In this document: one piece after another, positions 47,078 to 60,191 of the stretch
Layout of the letters: every line of letters starts with the position of its first letter
Numbering within the stretch: the stretch's first letter is position 1
Assembly (NCBI GenBank): GCA_026874595.1
Contig: CM049317.1
Location: forward strand, 41,250,401-41,314,400
Length of the DNA stretch: 64,000 nt
Origin: Sipunculus nudus
Lineage: Eukaryota > Annelida > Sipuncula > Golfingiida > Sipunculidae
Reading direction: 5' to 3'
Program-made: the position numbers and the translations under genes
The notes under the pieces: model-generated
What the model saw: the letters and a program-made list of their open reading frames with translations, nothing else
Databases searched by the model: none
Told to the model about the DNA's origin: nothing

Positions 47078-49066
47078 AACAAGGGACCAATGGGTCACGA
47101 CACTCAGCTTAAGTTTGAAATTTTTGCAAATGCAAAATATTCTATTTTAATGTTTTTCATTTATATATGCATTTGAGAAGCTAAGAGGAAAGAGGCCCTC
47201 CTGCTTGGTTATAGCAAAGTTCTAAATATATGATTGCAAACTAATACTCTGACAAGACTATCATGAAGAAAAACAGTAAAAGTTTTGAGATACTGTGATG
47301 CATATGAAAAATTTACAGATGGACAGGCCAGTGGACATAATGGACTAATACCTTTATTTCACTTTCACAGGAATAATGCATTTAAGTTTATATATAAGCC
47401 TATTATTTAAGCATATCCACTTTTTCCATTAAAATAGTTTTTATCTGATTAATTTTTTTTTATTAAAAAGTTTTATAAATTTGTATTAAAAACACTGAAA
47501 ATATAAGTTAAAATATTAGAATTCTAAGTTGCAATCATTATATATCCAGAGTGTAGCTCATATTGGGTCATATTATGCATACACATATATTTTTATTATT
47601 TTTAAATCACAAATGTTTAAACTGAATTTAAAAGAAAATAATGCCACAACATGGCATCTACAAGATTATTCCTTGAATCACTATTAAAACGTTTTGCACA
47701 TTGGAGTTTTCAGTACATGCTTAATCTTATTCACCGAAATAAAATAAAAGATTCAGTAAATTTGGTAAAATAAAAACATCTTTTCAAATAAAGTATGTTG
47801 GTTGAATGAGGGACAAACAATATCATTATGCTAATTACAATCTCAGCTATAATTTATTACTGGAATTAATATTCAGTTTCACACCTGGTGAAGTTTTTAC
47901 TCTTCTCAAGTAAGGAATTACTTACCTGATGAACATCCACTCTTTCATAGCAATACACCACTTTGTGGACACAATTAAATGTGCACTTTTTTTAATCATT
48001 GTAACCCTGGTGGTAAATACAAAATCTTAAATGTAGCATTGCATAGCCAAGAATAAAATGAAAATTATAACATTCATCTAGTTAATGCACCATCTAGGGG
48101 GGGGGGGTGCAGGGCAGAGGGGAAGCCTGTTGGTAGTGGCCAAGCTGGGCCAAGGCAAGCTGCCTGGGGTGGGTTACATAATGCAAGTGAAGGCTGTACT
48201 ACTAGGTGGGCTAGATGTAAACAACACTTGACATGGTGTATGATGACTTGAATAAAAGCTACTCTTTTCAATCAATTCCTTTGAAATTTCAGATTTTAAA
48301 AGATTAAATCCTTATGTATATATGCTGTGAAAATTAAATCAACAGTGCTTACAGGGAAAAACATGCCATTGCCAAAGTTGGACAAAATTTAAGGTATTGA
48401 TTTTTTATTTATGCTAATAACTTGAAAAATTTGCAAAATTCAGATCTAATTTTGGGTAAACAATTGAATCTTGATTAAACAGAGTTATATTCCTGAAAAA
48501 AGGTCTCCAGCTTCAGCAATTCTAATCTTAGGTGAGTAAATATATTTCTTAATTTTTTTAAAAGTGCATTATGTTTGGGCCCATAACTTAACAAGGCCTA
48601 CAGGCCTAATGTGAACCTGTGCATTGGGAAATACACCAGGTATAATGCTTCAATGCTGGACCATTACTTTTCATGTATATGAACTATGTAAGTACTAAAC
48701 ATTTTGAATAAGAAACAATTACACAAACATCACTGCTGAAATTCTGGCATAGGTGCACACAACACTAAAAAGACTGTAGTTGGCACCACCAGTCTTGTAT
48801 ACAACGAAGCTATCAGAGATATATACATAAGCCCAATTTCAGACTGATATATCAATCCCCTCCTGAGAAAAATGTGTGCAAAAGTCATGGTAGGTGACGA
48901 CACCTGTCTTGTGAGCGAGAAAGCCATCCAAGACACATAGACAGGTCAAAATATTAGGCCAATACATCAAACTTCATTGAGACTGATGCAAGGGGCTGAC
49001 CAGGCTTAGGTGAGAAAGGCTGTTGCCCCGAGTGAACTGTGACAAATTGCTTGCTCAGACTACTGC

Positions 49067-49152
49067 ACTGAGTGAACTCATGACCTGCACCTGGCTAGAC
49101 TGAGTGAACTTTTGACCTGTACCTGGCTGCACTGAGTGAACTCTTGTCCTGG
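49067..49152 (+). repeat. 32-bp minisatellite with DR2-type motifs, in B4
   Basis: Units carry TGAACTCATGACCT, TGAACTTTTGACCT and TGAACTCTTGTCCT. The middle one is a perfect AGGTCA-AA-AGTTCA on the - strand. Confidence 0.8.
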
Positions 49153-49404
49153 TGCATAATCTGACACAGTTGGCAGTCTGCCAAAGCTATAAATAGAATG
49201 CAGCTACTGCACTGAGTAAACTCCTGACCCATACCTGGCTGCACTGAGTGAACTCTTGACCTGTTGCCTAATCTGATACAGTTGGCAGTCTGCCAAAGCT
49301 ATAAATAGAACCAGACTGACCTCTAGCCTGTTGCCAAATCTGAAATAGTAGCCACACCATTGCATAAGCTCATGCAGGGGCCCTGCCCTGAGGGGCTTGA
49401 CACC

Positions 49405-49466
49405 TATGAAGTGATCACATGGTGCCCATGAGGTGTTCACGTGTCACCCATGAGGTGATCACATGC
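49405..49466 (+). repeat. 22-bp minisatellite (3 units) in B4
   Basis: GATCAC or GTTCAC recurs at 49413, 49435 and 49457, spacing 22. The unit is of the form CCCATGAGGTGATCACATG. Confidence 0.85.
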
Positions 49467-52400
49467 CATGTGCTTGGCTGCACTGATTGAACTCTTGATC
49501 TATATCTGGCTGCACTGAATGAACTCTTGATCTGTTCCCAAATCTGAAACAGTTGGCAGTTTCTCATCCTATTTAAAGATACAGATTCAACCTTGGCCTG
49601 TTGGTATATCTGTTTACACATACTGAAAGACTTTGGTTAAAATTTCTTTTTTCAAGCCAACATATTCATAAACTTTTTATCAAAATATCTAGAATAATAA
49701 AAGATGCAGTACTTTCATTGTTAAAGGTCCAATAGTTCTGCCAAAAATCATTCTTGTAAACTTGAACAAAGGCCACCTAAGAATAATTTTTGTGCAATGT
49801 TACAGAAGATATAATTGAAATAATAATTTTGTAGAAGAACACTATTGCAGTCCTCAGTTTGAAAAAGACATAATAATGGCCATAAGACCAACTTAAGCTT
49901 TTCACAACTCAATCAAAAATCAACAAACTCAGTATATTCTGATATGATTGAAAGAACCATGTCCTAGGATAATTCTTTTGAAAAATTGAACAATTCAACT
50001 TGACAGTTTCATCATTAAGCTGAAAGAAGCTAAAATTATGAGGTTTTTTGCCCATAAAAAACAGGTCAATGTAGGTGGCACCACTAAATCTACAACTTCA
50101 AATATGAGTCATGTGACCAACATTTGCACAATACCTAGTAATGCTAGCTTCTGTCATTTCTGAGAGTACTATGTCAGTATGCTTACTTGGCCGAATGACT
50201 GTTCAAATTTGTGTAACTCCACTAAAATTCATCAAATGCAAACCATTTGAACAAACTTGAGAGGGCTTGCCTCTGGGATCATTTATGTAAAATATTTAAC
50301 AATTTGGCTGGACCATCTACAAGAAGACAACTTTTAAAATATTGTCAGCTTTTTCCTTATAAAATCTAAGTAAATGCAGATAGCAAAAAAATAAGCTGAA
50401 TCCCACAAAATTTGATGTGTGACAGATTATTGCATAAAATCTGGGAATGGTAGCTCCTGCTATTCCTGAGAAATTATGGATTAATGTACAGATGACCAAT
50501 GACCCCCGTACAAAAATAGGTCAATTCAGGTGGTGCCACCAATACCTGAATTTCATATATGACTCATGTGACCAACACTGGCAAAAAATTTGGTGATGAT
50601 AGCTCTGGCTGTTTCTGAGACTGTCATTTTAGTATGCTTTTTTGGACAGATGGCTAAGTTCAACTTCCTGAACAAATTTGAGGGAGATGGTATAAAAGAT
50701 TATTTCTGTGAAATATTGAACAATTTGGCTTGAGTGTTTCAGAGGAGAAGATTTTTAAAGGTTTTTTTAGCTTTTTCTCTATAAAATTTAAGAAAATTTT
50801 CAGATGGCTAATTTTTTGCATTAAATTTCATGATGCTAGCTCCAATCATTTTCAAAATAGTATGGGTAAACGTACAGAAGACAAACGCCGCCACACCATT
50901 GCATTAGTTCACAGGTTCACTAAAAATTAATACAGATGCATATTGAATGCAAAATTGTAATACAGATACATCTCACTGATGGCAAAATCTTATTAATTAA
51001 TTAATTTGACTATGGATACCAATTATTTATAATCCATGTACAGCCATTTTTATATACCCAGAGAGAGCTGTATAGCTGTGATTGTAAACATTGCCTGGCA
51101 TGAGGAATATCTAAAAATCATAAATCTACATTTTTTAAAAGCTTTTAAAAAACATTCTTGTCAATATTAACCATAGATAACCTGAAATCTAAATGTCTAG
51201 AGGCATGATGTAATAAATGCTGATGAACTGGTGCCAGTCTAGATGTATCTAGATGTATCTGCTTCACACAGCTAATATATATGGTAAAATGACTCAATTG
51301 AACTTTTATAATTCAGCCAAAATTCATTCTTTGGAACCATAAAAGACAATTATTATAAGAATTATTCAGGGGATTATTCTTGTAAAATATTAAACAAATT
51401 GGCCTCAGTAGGGTCAGTCAAAAAAAATTTTACAGGTTTATAACTCATATGGGAAAATACAGCAAAATGGCTAAGTTAAGCTTCCCATAACTCAGCCAAA
51501 AATCACTGAACCAAAACCATTTGAACAAAATTGAATTATCAACATCTAAGGATAATTAATGTGTGAAATTTAAGAATTTGGCCCAGTGTTTTTGAGGAGA
51601 AGATCTTTGTAGCCACTGAGCTCAAATGGGCTGTTACAGCATATGACTAAATTCAGCTTCCCATAACTCAGCCAAAAGTCACTGAACTTAGACCATTTGA
51701 ACAAATTTCAGAAAGCACTACCCTAGGATCATTTCTGTGCGATATTAAACTATTTGGCCATATGGTTTCAGAGAAGAAGTTTTTTGTAGCCGTCAGTATG
51801 ATACGGGCACTGATGACCCCCGTACAAAAAAGGTCGATGCAGGTGGCACCACCAATACCTCAATTTCAGATATGTCTCATGTGAACAACATTGGCATAAA
51901 ATTTGGTGATGATAGCTCCAGCCTTTTCTGAGATTGTAATTTTAGTATGCTTTTATGGACAGATGACTAAGTTCAACTCCTGTAACTCGGCCAAAAATCA
52001 CGGAACTTAAACCATTCGAACAAAGTGGAGAAAGATTATTCCAGGAATCATTTCTTTGAAATATTGGACAATTTGGCTGAACAGTTTTGGAGAAGAAGAT
52101 TTTAAAAGCTTTTTTAGCTTTTTCCCTATAAAATCTTAGAAAATGCAGTTAGCCAAAAAATAAGCAAAATCCGATATAGTTTTTTAGATGACTAATTTTT
52201 TGCATAAAATTTCGTGATGCTACCTCTTGCAGTTTTCAAGATAGTATGGGTTAACGTACAGACGCAGGACTCCGGACTCCGGACGACGCCACACCATCGC
52301 ATAAGCTCACAGGTTCGCTAAAAAAATTACGCAATACTGACATCATTTCTGGCATGTGCATAGTGAATGTATAGAAAAATATGTATATTATATATGATCA

Positions 52401-53370
52401 AAGTCAGATCAGTGGTTTTGATATTAGGCAGTCTTAAAGTGAAACAAAGGGTTTTTAATGGAAAAATGAAGTTTTTCATTAATATCTCAAAGGAATTAAG
52501 TCCTAGTGACCAAATTTTGGCATGGTAGGGGATTTTGGATACCTCTAACTGTATGCCAAATTTAAGGAACTTAGAGCTGAAGCTGGGGAGCTGAGCTCTA
52601 GCAAACTGCATAACACTAGCTTGATGTAAACAATATGTGACATGGTGCTTGAAAACTTGAATAAAATCTACAGTTTCTGATCAATTGGTTTCAAATTTTT
52701 GGTGTTAACAGTTGAAATGCTAACAAAAACATGCTTTGAAAATTAAATCCACAGCAGTTAAAGGAAAAAAACGTGCCATGGTCAAAGTTGGGCAAAATTT
52801 TAGGTACAAATTTTTTATTTTTGCTAATATTTTAAAAAATTTAAAAGATTTTTGATCTAATTTTGGGTATACAATTTATTTTGATTAATAAAAGTAATAT
52901 TACTGGAAAAAAAGTGCTTAGCTTTAACAAGTTTTGTGTTAAGTGATCAAATTTCTTTCCTGATTATTTACAAAATGCATTATGTTTGGGCCCATAACTT
53001 TTTAAAATTATTTAATACAGACCTAATTTCTTGCATGTACATAGGAACTATATAGAGGAATATTTATGGCAAATATGAGGAAAAACAGATGAGTGGTTTT
53101 GATATTAGGCTGTCCTAAAGTGTGAAAATAGGTTTTTAATTAAAAATTGAGGTTTTTCCTTAATTTCTCAAAGGAACTAAGTCACAAAGACCCAGTTTTA
53201 GGTTTGGTAGGAGATCTTGGGGACATCTAACATTATGCCAAATTTTGGATTCCTAGGTCTTACGGTTTCAAAACGTGCCACATCTACGGATGGACGGCAC
53301 GACAGGCGGACGGACGACGGACAATAGACCACGACTATAGCTCAGATGACTTATAGTCAGCTGAGCTAAA

Positions 53371-54853
53371 AATAAAATAATCTCTACGACGAGACTAATA
53401 CATGTGTTAAAAATAACCCAAGGATAAAAACAAACCAATATATTATAGAAAGAGCAAACTGGAATTGGGAATGTTTATTTTTATTAACTGAAATAAAGTT
53501 ATCAGAAATATAAATTTTGATTATTTTACCCAGTATCATGTTACAGCTGATACAGCCATGAATCTGAATGTTATTATTTAAACATACTGACATCTTTAAT
53601 GAGCACTTGTCTGAGTTATTTTAATTTTTGACATATTTCATATTTTTTAATTTTGTAAAAAAAAAACCCAACAAATTAAACACCTGGAAAAGGCCTGGAA
53701 ATTTAGAATATTTAATATGATCAAATGGATCCTTGTCTATCATTTACTTGCTTCACATAATCCCTTATAGTAAACAACAATTTTATTTAATTATTTATTT
53801 TCATTTTTATGATTGAAATTAAAAAATACCCAATGGTGACTGCATGGTGTCATTTGAAATATATTTTCAGCAATCCATGAAATATCCATAAAACATCAGT
53901 AATTGCAAGGTCCCTGTCACTCATTAACCATAAAATTCCTTTTCCATTTATTTTTCTTAAAGTTGTTATTGTAAACGAATACTTTTTTAAAATTATTGTT
54001 TATTGTTATGTTTTTGGCCAAACAATTACAAGAGGAGGGGGGTTGAATAGCTGTATCCAGCTGGCTGCAGTATATGCCTCACTTCAAGCATGAAAGGTCA
54101 ATATGGAAACATATACAGGGGCTTAAGTACAGCCTAGGTGTGACATGGTCTCATAAAAAATGTAATAAAAGCTACAGTTTTTGGTCAATTCCTTTCAAAT
54201 TTCAGATTTTAGAAGCTGAAATCCTGCATGATATGAAAATTAAACCAACAGTGCTTACAGGGAAAAAACGTGCCATGCCAAAGTTGGGCAAAATGTTAGG
54301 TACTGATTTCATATTTATGCGAATAACTTTTAAAATTTGAAAAATTCAGATCTAATTTTCAGTATACAATTAAATCTTGATTAAATGGAGTTATATCCCT
54401 GAAAAGAAGTCTCTAGCTTCAGCCATTCTTATGTTAAGTGAGTTAATATATTTCCTGACTTTTTATGAGGTGCCCATAACTTCAACAAATTACGCAATAC
54501 TGACCTGATTTTTGGTATGTACATAGAAAATGTATGGAAGAATATGCATATTCACTAGGATCAAAATCAGATCAGTGGTTTTTATATTAGGCAGTCTTTT
54601 AGTGTAACAATGTTTTTTTTTATGAAAAATGGAGGTTTTTTCCTTTATATCTTGAAGGAACGAAGTCCTAATGACCAAATTTTTGGTATGGTAGGAGATT
54701 TTTGGGACATCTAACTGTATGCGGAATTACGGATTCGTAGGTCTAATGGTTTTAAAACATGCCAGTTTAACGGACCGACGGAGGGACAGATGGACAGCTA
54801 GGACAAAAGGACCACGACTATAGCTCAGATGACTTATAGTCAGCTGAGCTAAA
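53371..54853 (+). repeat. Right part of an older family A element
   Basis: From about 53720 the sequence matches A1 from about 15570 on (GGTGACTGCATGGTGT, AAAACGTGCCATG, GTTGGGCAAAAT) and ends GTCAGCTGAGCTAAA at 54853. 53371-53700 is not clearly matched. With 46510-46960 it would form one older A element split by the variant-2 element. That join is inference from collinearity. Confidence 0.55.
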
Positions 54854-55163
54854 AATAGCCATTTAATACCTGAATAAATGACAGGCTCCAAACTCAGCAG
54901 GATTTAGCCTACCTTCTTGTCCCCACCTCCTGCCTTGTGTCTTGCATTATCAAGGGATCCCACACGGGACTCAACCTTCCATTCCAACTTCTTAGATTCA
55001 ATCTGTAAAATTCATGATTGTGACTGTTAATATTTACTCAAGAATTATACCTCTAGTCAAATTCATTTTTCACCTAAATAAAAATGATGATGGTCTGGCT
55101 TAATCATGGACAGTGTAAAACCCATTATACTGGACATTTTGAGTATTTTAAGAACTCACATAA
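54854..55163. other. Short unassigned stretch
   Basis: No repeat end or coding signal. It is slightly more complex in sequence than the flanking elements and may be the original host DNA between two transposons. Confidence 0.4.
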
Positions 55164-56744
55164 AACAAGGGACCAATGGGTCATGATGCTCAGCTGAAGT
55201 TTGAAATTTAGCAAATGCAAAATATGCAAAATATTCTAAGATAATGGTTTTTCATATATATAAGCAAATAAAAAGCTAAGAGGAAAGGGGCCCTCCTACT
55301 TGGTTATAGTAAAGTTCTAAATATATGATTGCAAAACTAATACTCTGACAGGACTGTCATGAAGAAAAACAGTAAAAGTTTTGAGATGTTGTGATGCATA
55401 TGAAAAAATTACAGATGGAGAGGCGAGTGGACAGAATGGACTGATACCTTAATTTCTCTTTCAAGGGAATAATGTATTTAAGTTTATAATAAAGCCTATT
55501 TTTTGGCATATCCATTTTTTTTCCATTAATAGTTTTTAACAGATTCAGTTTTTTTTTATTTACAAGTTTTATAAATTTGTGATAAAAAAATCTTAAATAT
55601 AAGTTAAAATATCAGAATTCTAAGTTGCAAACATTATTTATCCAGAATGTAGCTCATATCGGGTCATATTATGCTTACACATGTAATTTATTAATTTTAA
55701 ATCACAAATTTTTAAAATGAATTTAAAAGAAAATAATGCCACAACATTGCATCTTCAAAATTATTCCTTGAATCACTATTAAAACGTACTGTACTTTGGA
55801 GTTTTTAGAAAATGCTTTATTTATTCACCGAAATAATAGATTCAGTACATTTGATAAAAAAAAAAAAACATCTTTTCAAATAAAGTATACACACTGTTGG
55901 TTGAATGAGGGACAAACAATATCATTGTGCTAATTACTATCTCAGCTATTATTCATTACTGGAATTAATAGTCAATTTCACACCTGGTGAAATTTTTACT
56001 CTTCTGAAGTAAGGAATTACTTATCTGATGAACATCCACGCTTTCATAGCAATACACCACTTTTTGGACATAATTAAATGTGCACTTTAATCATTGAAAC
56101 CCTGGTGGTACAAAACAAAATCTAAAATGTAGCATAGCCTAGAATAAGAATGAATCAAATACAGAAACTTATAACATTCATCTAGTTTATGCACCATCTA
56201 GGGGAGGGAGGCAGGGGGGGGGGCAGGGAAGGGGGGAAGCCAGTGCTAGTAGTGGCCAAGTTAAGCCAAGGCAAGCTGCCTGGAGTATGTAACATAACAC
56301 AAGTGAAGGCTGTACTACTAGGTGGGCTTGATGTAAAAAAATACTTGACATGGTGTATGTAAAAGCTACCCTTTTCAATCAATTCCTTTGAAATTTCAGA
56401 TTATTAAAAGATAAAATCCTTATGTATATTTGCTGTAAAAATTAAATCAACAGTGCTTACAGGGAAAAAATGTGCTGTTGCCAAAGTTGGACAAAATTTA
56501 AGCCTTATTAAGTTTTTAATTTTTATTTTATTTATGCTAATAACTTAAACAAATGCAGTTGTGTCCCTAAAAAAGTCTCCAGCTTCAGCAATTTTCATGA
56601 TGAGTGAGTAAATATATTTCCTGATTTAAAAAAAAATTGCATTATGTTTGGGCCCATAACTTCAAAACAATATGTGATACTGACCTAATATTTGCTATGT
56701 TTATAGAAAATGTATGGAAAAATATGCATACTAAATATGATCAA

Positions 56745-57925
56745 AACAAGGCCTACAGGCCTAATGCTAACCTGTGCATTGGGAAATACACCAGGTATAA
56801 TGCTTCAATGCTGGACCATTACTTCTCATGTATATGAACAATCATTTATAATCCACGTACAGCCGTCTTTATATACCCACAGAGAGCTGTATACCTGTGA
56901 TTGTAAACATTGCATGAGAAATATCTAAAATCATAAATCTACTATTTTTAAAAGTTTCTGAAAAACAATCTTGTCAATATTAACAATAGATAACCTGAAA
57001 TCTAAATGTCTAGAGGCATGATGTAATGGATGCTGATAAACTGGTGCTAGGCTAGATGTATCTGCTTCACACAGCTAACATGTATGGTAAAATGACTCAA
57101 TTCAATCTTTATAAATCAGCCAAAATTCATTCTTTGGAACCATAAAAGACTATTACAAGAATTATTCTTGCAAAATATTAAACAAACTGGCCTCAGTATC
57201 ATCAGTCAAAAAACGTTTTGTAGGTTTATAACTCATATGGGAAAATACAGCAAAATGGCTCAGTTAAGCTTACCATAACTCAGCCAAAAGTCACTGAACC
57301 AAAACCATTTGAACAAACTTGAATTATCAACATCTAAGGATGATTAAGGTGTCAGATTTTAGAATTTGGCCCAGTGGTTTTTGAGAAGAAGATCTTTGTA
57401 GCTACTGAGCTAAAATGGGCTGTTATGGCATATGACTAAATTCAGCTTCCCATAACTCAGCCAAGTCACTGAACTGAGACCATTTGAACAAACTTCAGAA
57501 AGCACTACCCTAGGATCATTTCTGTGCGATATTAAACAATTTGGCCATATGGTTTCAGAGAAGAAGTTTTTTGTAGCCGTCAGTATGATACAGGCACTGA
57601 TGACCCCCGTACAAAAAGGGCCGATGCAAGTGGCGCCACCAATACCTCAATTTCAGATATGATTCATGTGACCAACATTGGTATAAAATTTGGTGATGAT
57701 AGCTCCAGCCGTTTCTGAGATTGTAATTTTAGTATGCTTTTTTGGACAGATGACTAAGTTCAACTTCCTGTAACTCGGCCAAAAATCACCAAACTTAAAC
57801 CATTCGAACAAACTTAAGAAAGATTGTTCCAGGGATCATTTCTGTGAAATATTGGACAATTTGGCTGAACAGTTTTGGAGAAGAAGATTTTTAAAGGTTT
57901 TTTAGCTTTTTCCCTATAAAATCTA
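56745..57925 (+). mobile_element. Family B copy, left part only
   Basis: Left end AACAAGGCCTACAGGCC. A jump follows at about 56840 from the left end to a body segment (ATCATTTATAATCCACG). It runs to CTATAAAATCTAA, where another family B left end begins. This is the same sequence position at which A2 entered B1, so it is a recurrent insertion site. Confidence 0.6.
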
Positions 57926-58411
57926 AACAAGGCCTACAGGCCTAATGCGAACCTGTGCATATGGATATACACCAGGTATAACGCTTCAATGCTGAACCAC
58001 TACTTTTCATATATATGAACAATGCAAGTACTAAACATCTGAACAAGAAACAATAAACAAACATCACTGCTGAAATTCTCGCATGGGTGCACACAACACA
58101 AAAATTATTGTAGGTGGCACCACCAGTCTTGTATACAACAAAGCTATTTGACATGTATAAATATGCCCAATTTCAGGCTGATATATCAAATTCCTCCATA
58201 GAATTAAGCAGGCACATACACTTTGTAAAAGTCATTGCAGATGGCGACACCTGTCTTGTGAACTAGAAAGCCATTAAAGACACATAGACAGGTCAGAATA
58301 ACAGGCCAATACATCAAACTTACCTTGAGTCTGATGCATGGGGCTGACCAGGCTTAGGTGAGAAAGGCTGTTGCCCCGAGTGTACTGTGACAAATTACTG
58401 GCTCAGGCTAC

Positions 58412-58500
58412 TGCACTGAGTGAACTCTTGACCTGCACCTGGCTAGACTGAGTGAACTTTTGACCTGTACCTGGCTGCACTGAGTGAATTCTTGACCTGT
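58412..58500 (+). repeat. 32-bp minisatellite with DR2-type motifs
   Basis: Units TGAACTCTTGACCT, TGAACTTTTGACCT and TGAATTCTTGACCT. The first two are perfect DR2-type pairs on the - strand. Confidence 0.8.
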
Positions 58501-58639
58501 TGCATAATCTGACACAGTTGGCAGTCTGCCAAAGCTATAAATAAATCCAGACTGACCTTTTGCCTGTTGCCAAATCTGAAATAGTAGCCACACAACTGCA
58601 TAAGCTCACAGATTGGCTCCATATGCAGCCCTGAGGGGC

Positions 58640-58760
58640 ATGACACCCATGTGATGATCACATGATACTCATGATGTGATCACATGCTACCCATGAGATG
58701 ATCACATGCTGCCCATGAGGTGCTCACATGACACCCATGAGGTGATCACATGCCTTGTGC
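58640..58760 (+). repeat. 22-bp minisatellite (5 units)
   Basis: GATCAC (one GCTCAC) recurs at 58656, 58678, 58700, 58722 and 58744, exact 22-bp spacing. Each unit centres on TGATCA, a palindrome. The B4 copy has three units, so the array varies between copies. Confidence 0.85.
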
Positions 58761-60191
58761 TTGGCTGCACTGATTGAACTGTTAACCTATATTTGGCTGC
58801 ACTGAATGAACTCTTGATCTGTTGCCAAATCTGAAACAGTTGGCAGTTTCTCAACCTATTCAAGAAACATACACAATCTTGGCCTGTTATGTAACTCTGC
58901 TAAAATTTATCAAACACAAACCATTTGAACAAACTTGAGAGGGCTTGCCTCTGGGATCATTTCTGTAAATTTCTGACCGATTACATGAAGAAGACTTTTA
59001 AAGTTTTTTTTCAGCTTTTTCCCTGTAAAATCTAAGTAAATGCAGATAGCAAAAATTAGCTGAATCCATCAAAATTTATTTTGTGACAGATAATTGCATA
59101 AAATTTGGGGATGGTAGCTCCTGCTATTCCTGAGAAATTATGAGTTAGTGTACAGATGATATGTAATATCATAAATCTACATTTTTTAAAAGCTTTTAAA
59201 AAACATTCTTGTCAATATTAACCATAGATAACCTGAAATCTAAATGTCTAGAGGCATGATGTAATGGATGCTGATAAACTGGTGCTAGGCTAAATGTATC
59301 TGCTTCACACAGCTAACATGTATGGTAAAATGACTCAATTCAATCTTTATAAATCAGCCAAAATTCATTCTTTGGAACCATAAAAGACAATTATTACAAG
59401 AATTATTCTTGCAAAATATTAAACAAACTGGCCTCAGTATCATCAGTCAAAAAACGTTTTGTAGGTTTATAACTCATATGGGAAAATACAGCAAACTGGC
59501 TAAGTTAAGCTTCCCGTAACTCAGCCAAAAAGCACTGAACAATAATCATTTGAACAAACTTGAATTATCAACATCTGACATTGGCATAAAATTTGGTGAT
59601 GATAGCTCAAGCCATTTCTGAGACTGTAATTTTAGTATGCTTTTTTGGACAGATGACTAAATTCAACTTCCTGTAACTCGGCCAAAAATCACCGAACTTA
59701 AACCATTCGAACAAACTTGAGAGAGATTGTTCCAGAAATCATTTCTGTAAAATATTGGACAATTTGGCTGAACAGATTCAGAGAAGAAGATTTTTTAAGC
59801 TTTTTTAGCTTTTCCCTATAAAATCTAAGAAAATGCAGTTAGCCAAAAAATAAGCAAAATCCGATAGAGTTTTTTTGATGACTAATTTTATGCATAAAAT
59901 TTGATGATGCTAATTCTTGCCATTTTCAAGATAGTATGGGTTAAAGTACAGACGACGGACGACGGACGCTAGACGACGCCACACCATCGCATAAGCTCAC
60001 AAGTTCGCTAAAAAATGTCTAAGTCCTAGTGACCAAATTTGTATGGTAGGAGATTTTGGGAAAAAAATTTTGGATTTGTAAGTCCAAAGTTTTTAAAACG
60101 TGCCCTGTTAAAGGACAGACGGCCTGACAGATGGACGGCGGACAAAGGACCACAACTATAGCTCAGATGACTTATAGTCAGCTGAGCTAAA

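Larger units (their letters stand above)
48590..52322 (+). mobile_element. Family B element, copy B4 (3.7 kb)
   Basis: Complete ends: AACAAGGCCTACAGGCC plus GAACCTGTGC on the left, CTCACAGGTTCGCTAA on the right. It contains the 32-bp minisatellite (49067-49152), the 22-bp minisatellite (49405-49466, three units), several palindrome modules and the long body repeats. It carries no coding sequence. It is the longest B copy without a foreign insertion in this window. Confidence 0.75.
47078..53370 (+). mobile_element. Family A element (variant 2), hosting B4
   Basis: It starts AACAAGGGACCAATGGGTCA with CACTCAGCTT, and ends GTCAGCTGAGCTAAA at 53370. The interior 48230-48589 and 52323-53370 matches the two internal units of A1/A2. 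The host sequence breaks at CCCATAACTTA and resumes as AATTACGCAATACTGACATC, continuous in A2 at 23345-23380. B4 fills the gap. The (ACGG)n array is degraded (53288-53325). Confidence 0.7.
57926..60012 (+). mobile_element. Family B copy with internal deletions
   Basis: Left end AACAAGGCCTACAGGCC with GCGAACCTGTG. The 32-bp (58412-58500) and 22-bp (58640-58760) minisatellites are present. Apparent deletion joints lie near 58880, 59158 and 59575. The right end is GCTCACAAGTTCGCTAA. Only one right end exists for the two left ends at 56745 and 57926, so one right end has been lost, possibly by recombination between the two copies. Confidence 0.6.
55164..60191 (+). mobile_element. Family A element (variant 2), hosting family B copies
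   Basis: It starts AACAAGGGACCAATGGGTCA with TGCTCAGCTGAAG, like 47078, and ends GTCAGCTGAGCTAA at 60190. It is collinear with the 47078 element up to about 56744 (GTTTGGGCCCATAACTTC). It resumes after 60012 as GTCTAAGTCCTAGTGACC, near the (ACGG)-like tract. Part of its interior between these points is missing, so the nested insertion was accompanied by a deletion. Confidence 0.65.

Noticed and set aside
48074-48271. Short Pro/Leu-rich frames at 48074-48271 and 56182-56382
   Set aside because: The same non-coding family A segment translated twice; frames are not kept between copies.
49204-49621. Frames repeated at 20260, 32538, 49204 and 58443 with similar peptides
   Set aside because: The similarity comes from the 32-bp minisatellite of family B. 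The frames shift between copies, so coding selection is unlikely.
58640-58760. CRISPR-like regularly spaced repeats
   Set aside because: The 22-bp units are contiguous with no unique spacers, and the sequence is clearly animal transposon DNA.
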